Source: Priestia megaterium NBRC 15308 = ATCC 14581 (GTDB lineage Bacteria > Bacillota > Bacilli > Bacillales > Bacillaceae_H). From it: 64,000 nt of DNA. Below the pieces are notes generated by a model. That model had not been told where the DNA came from. It ran no database searches and saw nothing but the letters and a program-made list of their open reading frames with translations. The DNA is taken from positions 1,364,001 through 1,428,000 of the forward strand of contig NZ_CP009920.1 of assembly GCF_000832985.1 (NCBI RefSeq), read 5' to 3'. Position 1 is the first letter of the stretch, and each line of letters starts with the position of its first letter. Both the position numbers and the translations under genes were made by a program. This document shows positions 26,292 through 36,685 of this stretch, piece by piece.

Positions 26292-27431
26292 TTAACAGCC
26301 AATTTGCCTTGCAATAACCGAGCGCTGAATTTCTGAAGTTCCTTCTCCAATTTCTAAAAGCTTGGCATCTCGTAAATACCGCTCCACGTGATACTCTTTC
26401 ATGTAGCCATATCCTCCATGAATTTGAACAGCTTGACTGGCTACTTCCATACAAATTTCAGAAGCATACAGTTTACACATAGCAGCTTCTTTCGTAAATG
26501 GCTTTCCTTGGTCTTTTAACCACGCTGCTTTATACACCATATTTCTTGCTAACTCAATTTTCATCGCCATATCAGCTAATTTAAACTGAATCGCTTGAAA
26601 CGATGAAATAGCTTTTCCAAATTGCTTTCTTTCCTGCGCATATGACAGTGCTTTTTCATAAGCCGCTTGAGCGATTCCAACGGCCATTGCGCCAATTCCA
26701 ATTCTTCCCCCGTCAAGCGTCATTAGAAATTGTTTAAAGCCTTCTCCTCTTACACCGAGTAAATTCTCTTCAGGCACTTCAACATCCTCTAAAACGAGTT
26801 CAGTTGTATTTGAAGCATGTAGGCCCATTTTCTCGTAATTGTCTATTACAGTAAAACCTCGAGCTTCTGTAGGCACGATAATAGCTGAAATTTCTTTTTT
26901 ACCTTCTGTACGATTTGTAACAGCTGTTAAAGCTAAAAACTTTGCATAGCTGGCATTCGTAATATAGCATTTACTTCCATTAATCCTAAATGTTCCATCC
27001 TTCAACACTGCTTCTGTCTCTGTTCCACCCGCGTCACTTCCTGCGTTCGGTTCGGTTAAACCAAACGCTCCAAAAGATTCCCCAGAGCATAAAGCAGGTA
27101 GGTACTGTTCTTTTTGCTCCTTTGTTCCGAATAAATAAATAGGTGCGCCCCCGAGCGATACATGAGCTGAGTATGTAATTCCTGTAGAGCCACAAGCTTT
27201 ACTTAATTCCTCTACGACGATAGCAAAACTAACCGTATCTGCTCCTCCGCCTCCATACTCTTCAGGAAAAGGAAGACCCATTACCCCAAGCTCACCTAAC
27301 TTTTTAAAAACATCAAGCGGAAATTGCTTACTTCGATCGCGCTCTAATGCATTCGGTGCTACTTCCGCCTCTGAAAACTCTCTCAGCGTCCGTTGAATCA
27401 TCTTTTGTTCATTGGTTAATTCAAAATTCAT
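26292..27431 (-). CDS. Acyl-CoA dehydrogenase
   Basis: The 379-residue flavoenzyme oxidizes acyl-CoA to 2-enoyl-CoA in fatty-acid or branched-chain degradation. It has the N-terminal helical domain, the substrate/FAD loop AFGLTEPNAGSDAG (near 125-138), the ITNASYA segment, and the C-terminal QIHGGYGYMKEYHVERYLRD signature. The catalytic base is likely the glutamate of IGEGTSEIQR. This looks like the short-chain/butyryl-CoA type. It is an extra gene relative to B. subtilis, where cccA adjoins sigA. Its promoter overlaps a perfect cre, so expression should be glucose-repressed. Confidence 0.93.
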   Translation of the reverse strand: MNFELTNEQKMIQRTLREFSEAEVAPNALERDRSKQFPLDVFKKLGELGVMGLPFPEEYGGGGADTVSFAIVVEELSKACGSTGITYSAHVSLGGAPIYLFGTKEQKEQYLPALCSGESFGAFGLTEPNAGSDAGGTETEAVLKDGTFRINGSKCYITNASYAKFLALTAVTNRTEGKKEISAIIVPTEARGFTVIDNYEKMGLHASNTTELVLEDVEVPEENLLGVRGEGFKQFLMTLDGGRIGIGAMAVGIAQAAYEKALSYAQERKQFGKAISSFQAIQFKLADMAMKIELARNMVYKAAWLKDQGKPFTKEAAMCKLYASEICMEVASQAVQIHGGYGYMKEYHVERYLRDAKLLEIGEGTSEIQRSVIARQIGC

Positions 27432-27449
27432 TTTTATTCCCCCTAAAAA

Positions 27450-27467
27450 AATGTATACGCTTACATT
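27450..27467. promoter_or_regulatory. cre site (CcpA operator)
   Basis: AATGTAAGCGTATACATT (minus strand) matches the 18-base consensus WWTGNAARCGNWWWCAWW at every position. It lies 6-23 bp downstream of the -10 box, overlapping the expected transcription start. Confidence 0.85.
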
Positions 27468-27472
27468 ATTTA

Positions 27473-27502
27473 ATTATAATTCATTTTTGTAAATTTTCTC
27501 AA
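27473..27502 (-). promoter_or_regulatory. SigA promoter of the acyl-CoA dehydrogenase gene
   Basis: TTGAGA (27502-27497) and a perfect TATAAT (27478-27473) with an 18-bp spacer. Confidence 0.7.
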
Positions 27503-27528
27503 CTTTTAAAACGTTTTAATTTTTTCAT

Positions 27529-27753
27529 GTTATAATAGAAAAGTATCAATCAAAGCAAGAATAAAATGATAGCGATTCCATTTTTCGGATATTTAAAAGG
27601 AATTTGAACAGCTTATGCTCTGTAACAAAAGAATATAAAGGAGCATTTGCAAAACGAAGGACAATTCAGTAAAATATATGCAAGAAGAAAAGTTGGTAAA
27701 AAAATCAATATACTTCTTCAAAATGCGTTTTTATGAAATTTATTCCACAAAAA
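27529..27753 (+). other. Gene-free stretch with an orphan extended -10 promoter
   Basis: The interval between acyl-CoA dehydrogenase and sigA (27432-27814) has no clear gene. TGTTATAAT at 27528-27536 is an extended -10 box reading rightward. Downstream are a 13-codon ORF near 27568 and a 29-codon TTG ORF at 27647-27736 whose SD is too close (3 bp). A short RNA is possible. Confidence 0.25.
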
Positions 27754-27756
27754 AAT

Positions 27757-27790
27757 AGATAGCCCCTTTCCTCTAGGAAAGAAGCTATCT
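27757..27790 (-). terminator. Terminator of sigA
   Basis: AGATAGC...GCTATCT with an inner CTTTCC/GGAAAG stem, followed on the minus strand by a T7 tract. Confidence 0.85.
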
Positions 27791-27814
27791 CATAAGCGTT
27801 ATTTACGCTTTTAT

Positions 27815-28948
27815 CTATTCTAAGAAATCTTTTAAACGTTTGCTTCGGCTAGGGTGACGAAGCTTACGAAGCGCTTTAGCTTCAATTTGACGAATACGCT
27901 CACGCGTTACGCCAAATACTTTTCCTACTTCTTCAAGCGTACGCGTACGTCCATCGTCCAGACCAAAGCGGAGTCTAAGAACATTTTCTTCGCGATCTGT
28001 TAACGTATCAAGGACGTCTTCTAACTGCTCTTTTAATAATTCATATGCAGCATGTTCAGAAGGTGATGTTGCATCCTGGTCTTCAATGAAGTCACCTAAA
28101 TGCGAATCATCTTCCTCACCAATTGGTGTTTCAAGGGAAACCGGTTCTTGAGCAATTTTTAAGATTTCACGAACCTTTTCAGGTGTTAAGTCCATATCTT
28201 CTGCAATTTCTTCAGGAGATGGTTCGCGACCTAAATCTTGTAGAAGCTGACGTTGAACACGAATTAGCTTGTTAATCGTTTCAACCATATGAACGGGAAT
28301 ACGAATCGTTCTTGCTTGGTCAGCAATTGCACGAGTAATAGCTTGACGAATCCACCATGTCGCATACGTACTGAATTTATAACCTTTGCGATAATCAAAT
28401 TTTTCTACCGCTTTAATAAGACCCATGTTTCCTTCTTGAATTAAATCAAGAAACAGCATACCGCGCCCGACATAGCGTTTAGCGATACTTACAACAAGAC
28501 GTAAGTTTGCTTCAGCAAGACGACGTTTCGCTTCTTCATCGCCTTCTTCAATACGTTTTGCTAAATTGATTTCTTCCTCTGCCGACAATAGGTCAACGCG
28601 TCCGATTTCTTTTAAGTACATACGAACTGGATCATTAATTTTCACACCAGGAGGTACACTTAAATCATTTAAATCAAACTCTTCTTCTTTTGACAGTTCT
28701 TGAATATCGGGATCGGCATCGTCATCATTTGCTTCAGATTCACTCATTACTTCAACACCTTGTTCTCCAAGGTATTCATAATATTCATCCATTTGATCGG
28801 ATTCAATTTCGAAGTTCGCCATACGCTCTGCAATTTCTTCGTATGTGAGCACACCACGTTTTTTTCCGATTTCGGTCAATTGATCTTTTACTTGTTCAAT
28901 TGTTAAATCTGAATCAAGTTGTTTTGATTGAGCTGATTTTTCAGCCAT
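27815..28948 (-). CDS. sigA: RNA polymerase primary sigma factor SigA
   Basis: The 377-residue housekeeping sigma factor has an acidic region 1.1 (about 1-95), region 1.2 at [11 protein letters not shown], region 2 with [13 protein letters not shown] (about 185-200, -10 recognition), region 3, and region 4.2 [18 protein letters not shown] (about 335-352, -35 recognition). The ATG of MAEKSAQ has AAGGAGGGG upstream. It follows dnaG on the same strand, as in the conserved dnaG-sigA operon. Confidence 0.98.
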   Translation of the reverse strand: MAEKSAQSKQLDSDLTIEQVKDQLTEIGKKRGVLTYEEIAERMANFEIESDQMDEYYEYLGEQGVEVMSESEANDDDADPDIQELSKEEEFDLNDLSVPPGVKINDPVRMYLKEIGRVDLLSAEEEINLAKRIEEGDEEAKRRLAEANLRLVVSIAKRYVGRGMLFLDLIQEGNMGLIKAVEKFDYRKGYKFSTYATWWIRQAITRAIADQARTIRIPVHMVETINKLIRVQRQLLQDLGREPSPEEIAEDMDLTPEKVREILKIAQEPVSLETPIGEEDDSHLGDFIEDQDATSPSEHAAYELLKEQLEDVLDTLTDREENVLRLRFGLDDGRTRTLEEVGKVFGVTRERIRQIEAKALRKLRHPSRSKRLKDFLE

Positions 28949-29013
28949 CAGATCCCCTCCTTCCAAAATTTTAAGGAAAACCTTCTAAAAGTGGGACTAA
29001 TACGCAATATCGT

Positions 29014-30822
29014 TTATTTTAACGTTTTTTTTAACTGTAAAATTTCCATTGCTATTGTCGCAGCTTTTAAATAATCTTTTTGACGCTCTGCTTCTTGCTT
29101 TTCTGCTTCTTTTTTTTCTATCGCTACCCTTTGTGGGTAAATCAATATCGTTTGGATATAATCATTTAAAGCTTGCTCCGACAATTCATCATTGATTGAC
29201 ATCATCGCCAATTCTGAAGCTAGACTAGACAACGAAGACTCGGGCAACCGTTCGATAAATCCGCTCGGATTAGGCTCGTGTCCTTCCTCGTAATAAGCAT
29301 ACAAATATAGAACAAGCGCACGATGTTCCTCAACATTGAACTGACCTTGAAGTCGGTCTTGAATTCTAAATGCTACATCCTTATCTTTCAACATATGAGC
29401 GATCAAAAAACGTTCTGCATTTTGATAAGCCGGTAATAAGCTTCTCTTTACGACTGGTTGTCTATTTATATTATTTCGATTTGGAGAATCATTATCCTTT
29501 TTCTTTTTTTCAGTTCGATACACTTGATACTGCTGTTCTTTAAGCGCATCTAATGAAATGGAAAACTCTTGTGCCAATTGGCGTAAATAATGATCTCGCT
29601 CTACAGCTTTCGTAAGGAGGCTTATTTCTTTCAAAACGTCTTCAATGTATTGCATACGTTCAGATTCATTTTGTAGATTTCGTTTTCGGCGGAGATACCT
29701 CATTTGAAATGCCATAATGGTCAAGCTGCTATTAATAACATCATTTTGAAACTTCTCTGCCCCGTATTCTTTAATATAATCATCCGGGTCATAACCATCC
29801 GGCATCACAGCAATCTTAACGGTACAACCTACATTTGTTAAGATAGTAGTTGCTTTGTGCGCTGCTTCAATTCCGGCAGAATCTGCATCATAGCAAATGA
29901 TAACGGACTCTACATTTCGGCGAATAATCTTGGCTTGTTCTTCTGTTAAGGCAGTTCCCATTGTTGCAATTGCGTTCGGGCACCCAGCTTTAACAGCCGA
30001 AATAACATCTGCAAATCCTTCAAATAAAATAACCTGCTGATTTTTGCGTATATGTTTTTTAGCGCGGTGAAAGTTGTAGAGTGTGCGACTTTTGTTAAAA
30101 ATAGAAGTTTCGGGACTGTTTAAATATTTAGGCTGCCCTTTTATCTCTTTTAGCAGGCGACCTGAAAATGCAATTGTTTTGCCTTGCAAGTCAGCAATAG
30201 GAAACATAATTCGATCACGAAAACGATCAAAGTACGTTTCATCTTGGTTGCGTTTAATGATTAAACCTGCATGTTCCATCTCTTGCGGATTAAACCCACG
30301 TTTTGTTAAGAACTTACTTACAAATTCCCACGAATCTAAAGCAAAACCTATCTCAAATTCATCGATAATTTCTCGTGAAAACCCTCGATTTATTAAATAA
30401 TCATAAGCATCTTGGCCTTCTTTTGTATTTACCAATAAATGATGGTAAAATTTCTTTAAAAGCTCGTGTGCTTCAATCATTTTATTGCTAGGCTTTTGAT
30501 TATCTTCTTCATGAGGATGTATCTCATGTTCGAAAGGAATATCTCCTTTTTCAGCAAGCTGCTGAGCTGCTTCTGTGAAGGACAGTCCTTCTAATTCCAT
30601 TATGAATGAAAATGAATTCCCCCCTGCACCACATCCAAAGCAATGATAAATTTGTTTATCAGGCGATACTGAAAAAGACGGTGTGCTTTCCCCATGAAAC
30701 GGACAGAGTCCAAAATAATTGCGCCCTTGTTTTTTTAGTTGTACATAATCGCTTATGACGTCGACAATATCTACTGAATGCCGAATACGGTCGATTACTT
30801 CATCAGGAATTCGATTTGCCAT
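29014..30822 (-). CDS. dnaG: DNA primase
   Basis: The 602-residue primase has the N-terminal CHC2 zinc finger (CPFH at about 40, with CFGCG near 60), the TOPRIM catalytic domain (about 260-345, FEGFADV and CYDADSAG), and a C-terminal DnaB-binding helical domain (about 450-602). It makes RNA primers for lagging-strand synthesis. The start with CGGAG 9 bp upstream gives MANRIPDEVID. It lies between yqxD and sigA. Confidence 0.97.
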   Translation of the reverse strand: MANRIPDEVIDRIRHSVDIVDVISDYVQLKKQGRNYFGLCPFHGESTPSFSVSPDKQIYHCFGCGAGGNSFSFIMELEGLSFTEAAQQLAEKGDIPFEHEIHPHEEDNQKPSNKMIEAHELLKKFYHHLLVNTKEGQDAYDYLINRGFSREIIDEFEIGFALDSWEFVSKFLTKRGFNPQEMEHAGLIIKRNQDETYFDRFRDRIMFPIADLQGKTIAFSGRLLKEIKGQPKYLNSPETSIFNKSRTLYNFHRAKKHIRKNQQVILFEGFADVISAVKAGCPNAIATMGTALTEEQAKIIRRNVESVIICYDADSAGIEAAHKATTILTNVGCTVKIAVMPDGYDPDDYIKEYGAEKFQNDVINSSLTIMAFQMRYLRRKRNLQNESERMQYIEDVLKEISLLTKAVERDHYLRQLAQEFSISLDALKEQQYQVYRTEKKKKDNDSPNRNNINRQPVVKRSLLPAYQNAERFLIAHMLKDKDVAFRIQDRLQGQFNVEEHRALVLYLYAYYEEGHEPNPSGFIERLPESSLSSLASELAMMSINDELSEQALNDYIQTILIYPQRVAIEKKEAEKQEAERQKDYLKAATIAMEILQLKKTLK

Positions 30823-30863
30823 AGTAACAGCTCCGTATTTCATATAATATTCTTCACTAAGTG

Positions 30864-31334
30864 CTAAATTCCTGCAAGTTTCGACAACATTTTTTCAAAA
30901 GCTTGAATGAAATGCTGGCGATCTTCTTCACTAAATGCCTTTGGGCCTTTAGTATGACGGCCTGACCGTCGCTCTTTTGCAGAAACATAACGAAAGAAAA
31001 GCACCGTATTCATTTCGTCGTCATTATAGTACTTTCCACGAGGAGACAGTGCGTAAACCCCTCGACTTACTAACATGCTTGCTAAGCCAGTATCTTGAGT
31101 TACCACAATATCCTGCTTGACTGCGTGATTTAAAATATATAAATCTGCGGCTTCCTTTTCTGCATCCACATAGACCCATTTTCCTGGTGTAGGATTTGTT
31201 TGCATGTGAGCATAGGAAGCAACAAACACAAGATCGATGTCATATGTATGTGTAAGTTCAACGATTTCTGCTTTAACAGGGCATGCATCAGCATCGACAA
31301 AAACTTTACTTTTTCTTTTGCTATAACTCTGTAT
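30864..31334 (-). CDS. YaiI/YqxD family (DUF188) protein with apparent non-standard start
   Basis: The conserved frame begins upstream of the first in-frame GTG (31229). Between them lies the family hallmark FVDADACPVKAEI, so the GTG would truncate the protein. No ATG, GTG or TTG occurs in frame between that hallmark and the preceding stop. A perfect GGAGGG (31347-31342) stands 7 bp before an in-frame ATA at 31334, which I take as the start (156 residues); CTG at 31349 is the alternative. The rest matches the family (TQDTGLASMLVSRG, RRSGRHTKGPKAF). The family is PIN/NYN-like and of unknown function. It precedes dnaG. Confidence 0.7.
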   Translation of the reverse strand: MQSYSKRKSKVFVDADACPVKAEIVELTHTYDIDLVFVASYAHMQTNPTPGKWVYVDAEKEAADLYILNHAVKQDIVVTQDTGLASMLVSRGVYALSPRGKYYNDDEMNTVLFFRYVSAKERRSGRHTKGPKAFSEEDRQHFIQAFEKMLSKLAGI

Positions 31335-31645
31335 TCTACATCCCTCCAGAGATTCCTTCTAACAATTTGTTATTTCCTGTAGATGGCATTTGTCGAATAC
31401 TTTTTTCGATTTTGACTTGACTTTTATATAAATAGTTTATTCGTTCTTAACAAAGTCTAAACCTAAAACTATTCTTTTTTATCACAATTTTTTATTATAA
31501 TATAAACAACCTATATTTTCTATACTAAAGTCACTTGTTTTTAAAAGTTCTGTCATATTCATCTTTGGGATATTTTCTTAGGCTTACAGCATACAAACAT
31601 AAGAAAGCAATCTCCTTTATGTCACGCACAGAGGAGATCTATCGT
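31335..31645. other. AT-rich gene-free gap between the PPDK regulator gene and yqxD
   Basis: No convincing gene is present. On the minus strand there is a TATAAT (near 31490) and a TATATA (near 31422), so the yqxD-dnaG-sigA promoter is probably here, but no -35 box is decisive. Confidence 0.3.
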
Positions 31646-32449
31646 TTATTTCTTTTTGATGGTATTAAGAATGATACCAGCTGTTTCTTCTACGGCTCTG
31701 TTAGATACGTCCACCACTTCACAGCCAATCTTATCTACAATCCCTTGGAAAAATTCAAGTTCTTCTTTAATACGACCAATATTAGCATAAATTGCTTTAT
31801 CGTTTAGCCCAAGAGACTTTAAACGTTCTTTACGAATATCGTTTAACTTTTCAGGACTAATAGTAAGTCCTATACATTTCTCAGGTGATACGTGAAACAG
31901 CTCTTCTGGTGGATCTACCTCAGGTACAATCGGAACATTGGCTACTTTCAAACGCTTGTGTGCTAAAAATTGAGAAAGAGGTGTTTTAGATGTTCTTGAT
32001 ACACCGATTAATACAATATCCGCTCTAAGAATGCCTCTCGGGTCACGACCATCATCATATTTCACTGCAAATTCAATTGCTTCTACTTTCTTAAAATAAT
32101 CTTCGTCTAATTTTCTAGCCATTCCAGGCTCATAGCGAGGAGAAAGTTGATAAGAAGATTGAATTTTATCAATTAAAGGTCCAATAATATCAAATACCTC
32201 TACCCCGTTCTTGGACGCTTCTTGAATTAAAAATTCTCTCATTTCGGGCTTTACTAGCGTAAAGCCAATAATAGCATTGTTCATCTTCGCTACTGAAACC
32301 ACTTCTGAAAGTGTTGCGATGTCCTCTACGTAAGGCACTCTTTTAATTACAAAGTCCGTCATATTGAACTGACTTGATGCAGCCTTTACAACTAGTTCAG
32401 CTGTCTCACCTACAGAATCCGAAATGACATAAAGACATGGGTTGTTCAT
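31646..32449 (-). CDS. Pyruvate, phosphate dikinase regulatory protein (bifunctional kinase/phosphorylase, YqfL)
   Basis: The 267-residue DUF299 family protein is an ADP-dependent kinase and Pi-dependent pyrophosphorylase acting on a dikinase threonine. The signature P-loop-like [11 protein letters not shown] is at about 155-165, and the N-terminal [11 protein letters not shown] segment is conserved. It is cotranscribed with ccpN (33 bp gap), the B. subtilis ccpN-yqfL arrangement, where it modulates CcpN-controlled gluconeogenesis. The dikinase target gene is not in the window. Confidence 0.9.
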   Translation of the reverse strand: MNNPCLYVISDSVGETAELVVKAASSQFNMTDFVIKRVPYVEDIATLSEVVSVAKMNNAIIGFTLVKPEMREFLIQEASKNGVEVFDIIGPLIDKIQSSYQLSPRYEPGMARKLDEDYFKKVEAIEFAVKYDDGRDPRGILRADIVLIGVSRTSKTPLSQFLAHKRLKVANVPIVPEVDPPEELFHVSPEKCIGLTISPEKLNDIRKERLKSLGLNDKAIYANIGRIKEELEFFQGIVDKIGCEVVDVSNRAVEETAGIILNTIKKK

Positions 32450-32482
32450 ATTTTGTGCATCCCCTTTTTAATCCTTTTTCAC

Positions 32483-33121
32483 TTATAATACTTCATCATT
32501 TGCTAATGCTACTAGTAATTTTGTAATATTTGTTTTGGTAATGCGTCCCACCACTTCAAAATTGCCGTCTCCCTCTTTAATAACGGGCATAGCATCAATC
32601 TGTTTTTCAATTAAGATCTTAGCAATATCAATTAACAAATCTTCGCGATAGCAATATGTAATGTTGGGCATTCTCGTCATAATAATATGAACAGGAATAG
32701 ATGTGAGCTCTTGCTTTCCGATACTCGCGCGCAATAAATCTTTACGCGACAGTACTCCCACTAGCTGGGATTTCTCATCCACTACAAAAAGGGTCCCCAC
32801 GTCTTCTAGAAACATTGTACAAATAGCATCATATACTGACACATTTTCGTTCACAACCACCGGGATAGACTGATATTCTTGCACCTGTATTTTTTTTATT
32901 TTATCTGTAAGAAGCTGTGCTCCTGTTTTACCTGTGTAAAAGTAACCTACGCGCGGTCGCGCTTCTAAATAACCAGCCATTGTTAAAATAGCCAAGTCCG
33001 GTCTTAGTGTTGCCCGCGTAAGGCTAAGCTGATCTGCAATATGCTCGCCTGTAATAGGGCCTTCGTCTTTGACAATTTGCAAAATTTGTTCTTGTCGTTT
33101 GTTCAGTTCGATTGTACTCAC
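32483..33121 (-). CDS. ccpN: Transcriptional repressor CcpN
   Basis: The 212-residue protein has an N-terminal winged helix-turn-helix (about 1-65, ITGEHIADQLSLTRATLRPDLAILTMAGYLEARPR in parts) and two CBS domains (about 80-210) that sense ATP/ADP. In B. subtilis it represses gapB and pckA on glycolytic substrates. Two adjacent GTG codons (33124, 33121) could start translation; I chose the one giving MSTIELNKRQ, the family N-terminus. In B. subtilis glyQS lies between recO and this gene; here that slot is empty. Confidence 0.92.
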   Translation of the reverse strand: MSTIELNKRQEQILQIVKDEGPITGEHIADQLSLTRATLRPDLAILTMAGYLEARPRVGYFYTGKTGAQLLTDKIKKIQVQEYQSIPVVVNENVSVYDAICTMFLEDVGTLFVVDEKSQLVGVLSRKDLLRASIGKQELTSIPVHIIMTRMPNITYCYREDLLIDIAKILIEKQIDAMPVIKEGDGNFEVVGRITKTNITKLLVALANDEVL

Positions 33122-33306
33122 CACCTAATCATTAAATGTGACATACTATTTATAAAACATTATATACTTTTTAAGCAAAAGTAAAAGCTATAACTGATTA
33201 ATTTTAGCATTTTATCTTTTTAGAATGCCGTTTATTTTACCACGGCTTCTCAAAAAAAGCAGGCATTACGCTTACAATAAGCGAAGCTACCCCTTCGCTC
33301 CACAGT

Positions 33307-33341
33307 AAAAAGGGTGTCCCCTACACACTACGAGGCACCCT
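33307..33341 (-). terminator. Terminator of recO
   Basis: AGGGTGCC and GGACACCCT arms enclose a 14-base loop and are followed on the minus strand by TTTTTA. A second hairpin (GCGAAGC near 33279) follows. Confidence 0.6.
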
Positions 33342-33379
33342 AGCGACAGCAATTCCTTGCATATCACTGATTATCTTTT

Positions 33380-34144
33380 CTATTTCTCATCAGACAGCGA
33401 TTGTTTTAAAGACTCCATCTGATTCAAAAACCGCTTTGTTTTTAAAAACAATCCTGAATATTCTTCGTAATATTGATCAATTACGAACTTTAATTGTTTT
33501 TTTGTTTCGGGCTTAACAGAAATAGAACCTAATCGCTTTAAATCAATGTAATAAAATAGCCTTAATAGTTTAACCGTCATCGGACTAATTTTCAAATGAT
33601 AAGGATCTTTTTCTAAGCACCGATGACAAATAAACCCGCCTTCTCGAATGGAAAAATGAAATGTTCCTTCACCTCGATGGCAGACTGCACATTCATTTAA
33701 TGTAGGATGAAGACCTAGAACGTTTAACATTTTCATTTCATAAATAAATGTTAAGATCTCTGCATCATACTCTTCGTTCATATAATGAATGGTTTGGTGC
33801 AGCAGTTCAAATAGAAATGGATTTGGTTTATTGTTCTCAGTAGCTTTATCCGTTAATTCAAGAATATAAGAAGCATACGCTGTTGTGAAGATATCTTCGC
33901 GTATGCTTCTCATAGATGAGATAACTTCTCCTTGATGGAGAGTGCCCATTCCTGAACCTGCTTGTATAAAAAAGTATCCATACGTAAATAATTGTGTGAC
34001 GGAAGCTAAGCGACTACTGGGCTTTTTTGCCCCTCTTGCCATGAGACCCACTTTTCCGAGTTCACGTGAATAAATGGTGACAATTTTATTTGATTCACCG
34101 TAATCATTCGTTCGAATGACAATTCCTTCACACTTTTTAAACAA
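33380..34144 (-). CDS. recO: DNA repair protein RecO
   Basis: The 254-residue RecF-pathway mediator has an N-terminal OB fold (about 1-80), helical middle, and a four-cysteine zinc site (CAVCHRGEG at about 148 and FICHRC at about 168). It loads RecA on SSB-coated DNA with RecR. It lies downstream of yqzL and era in the conserved order. Confidence 0.95.
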   Translation of the reverse strand: MFKKCEGIVIRTNDYGESNKIVTIYSRELGKVGLMARGAKKPSSRLASVTQLFTYGYFFIQAGSGMGTLHQGEVISSMRSIREDIFTTAYASYILELTDKATENNKPNPFLFELLHQTIHYMNEEYDAEILTFIYEMKMLNVLGLHPTLNECAVCHRGEGTFHFSIREGGFICHRCLEKDPYHLKISPMTVKLLRLFYYIDLKRLGSISVKPETKKQLKFVIDQYYEEYSGLFLKTKRFLNQMESLKQSLSDEK

Positions 34145-34171
34145 TCATCATCACCGCCATCTTACAGAAGG

Positions 34172-34315
34172 CTAAGACAAGGGAGAATTGAGACTTTCGC
34201 TGTTGTCCTCATATGTTTCGGGTCTTTCTTTCACTTCATTTTCAAGTTCCTTAAAAATGAGATAAGTATCAATGCTACCTGTTTGTGAAAAAATGTTCCA
34301 AGTAAAATTCAACAT
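34172..34315 (-). CDS. YqzL-like small protein
   Basis: This is a 47-residue ORF between era and recO. It begins MLNFTWNIFSQTGSIDTYLI and ends in an acidic, Ser/Glu-rich tail. GGTGGGAG precedes the ATG at 5-6 bp. Size, position and the N-terminal FTWNIFSQTGSID match the B. subtilis YqzL family. Function is unknown. Confidence 0.8.
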   Translation of the reverse strand: MLNFTWNIFSQTGSIDTYLIFKELENEVKERPETYEDNSESLNSPLS

Positions 34316-34470
34316 AGAACTCCCACCTTTCTAACCATAAAGATCAGATACATATTTCAATTCCTTATGTTTAGAATAGCCTTCCGACGTAAAATCATGT
34401 AACACAATTTTTTACAAATTACCTTCTTTTATGAAGGGATATAAATCGACGCAAACAAGAACACAAATGA

Positions 34471-35767
<1,297 letters not shown>

Positions 35768-35859
35768 TTATCCGCTCTCCTTTTTGCGCTTCTACATGTC
35801 TTTTAACTTGTCCTTTTTTATTATACCACGGGGGTGTAAAGAACCAAAAAGAATCCTTC

Positions 35860-36231
35860 TTAAAACAAATACTTTAAGAAAATAATTCCTCCTATAAGGA
35901 CAGCAAAACACGCATAGACCAACACCGCGGCTGCGGCTGCATCTTTTGCGTGTTTTGCTAGTATGTGATATTCAGGAGAAACTAGATCGACAACTTTTTC
36001 AACTGCTGTATTCATTAACTCCAAGCTGAACATGCCTGCAATCAGAAGCAGCACAACCGTCCATTCACCAGCTGTAATTGACAGCACGGCGCCTAAGAGA
36101 AGGACGATGAAAGAAGCTGCTACGTGAATTTGCATATTTCTCTGTGTTTTACAAACATAGAGAAACCCTTCTATTGCATAACCAAAGCTACTGACAACTT
36201 TAGCTATCCCTTTTTTATCGCGAGAGTCCAT
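35860..36231 (-). CDS. dgkA: Undecaprenol kinase (DgkA family)
   Basis: The 123-residue membrane protein has three helices (about 32-50, 55-72, 95-120). The family motif ELMNTAVEKVVDL is near 70-82. In Gram-positives the enzyme phosphorylates undecaprenol for peptidoglycan lipid-carrier recycling. It overlaps the end of ybeY by 17 bp. Confidence 0.93.
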   Translation of the reverse strand: MDSRDKKGIAKVVSSFGYAIEGFLYVCKTQRNMQIHVAASFIVLLLGAVLSITAGEWTVVLLLIAGMFSLELMNTAVEKVVDLVSPEYHILAKHAKDAAAAAVLVYACFAVLIGGIIFLKYLF

Positions 36232-36685
36232 ATTGTTCTAAAATATCTTTTTGACGTGTAAACATCTCTTTTTCATCTTCTGATGTTTCATGGTCATATC
36301 CAAGCAAGTGCAAGAAACCGTGAACCGTTAAGAATCCTAGCTCCCTCATAAACGAGTGATTGTATTCTTCTGCTTGCTCATGAGCTTTTGGAATCGAAAT
36401 GACAATGTCCCCTAGGACTCTTGGCATCTCATCTCCGATAATTTGCATTTCATCTTCGCCCATTTCTTCTAGCGCAAACGATATTACATCCGTTGGCTGA
36501 TTTTTATGGCGGTATTGATGATTGATTTCTTGAATTCGATCATTATCCACAAATGTAACGGATACTTCTGCATCCTCTTGCAGATTTTCATATATAGCAG
36601 CAGCTTCAAGCAGCTGCTCAAGCTCTTTTTGCTGTTCTTCACTTACTTCGTTTGTTTCATCAATAAAATCAATAACTAAACTCAT
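36215..36685 (-). CDS. ybeY: Endoribonuclease YbeY
   Basis: The 156-residue zinc-dependent RNase acts in 16S rRNA maturation and ribosome quality control. The H-x3-H-x5-H site is HGFLHLLGYDH near 122-132. It overlaps pgpH by 4 bp (ATGA). It is yqfG in B. subtilis. Confidence 0.95.
   Translation of the reverse strand: MSLVIDFIDETNEVSEEQQKELEQLLEAAAIYENLQEDAEVSVTFVDNDRIQEINHQYRHKNQPTDVISFALEEMGEDEMQIIGDEMPRVLGDIVISIPKAHEQAEEYNHSFMRELGFLTVHGFLHLLGYDHETSEDEKEMFTRQKDILEQYGLSR

Noticed and set aside
27647-27736. 29-codon TTG ORF in the acd-sigA gap
   Set aside because: SD spacing of 3 bp is too short and no homologue is known; kept only as part of the orphan promoter finding.
33122-33379. Possible T-box riboswitch remnant of glyQS
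   Set aside because: AGGGTGCC is followed by TCGTAG, not the T-box GGNACCGCG; no specifier loop seen.
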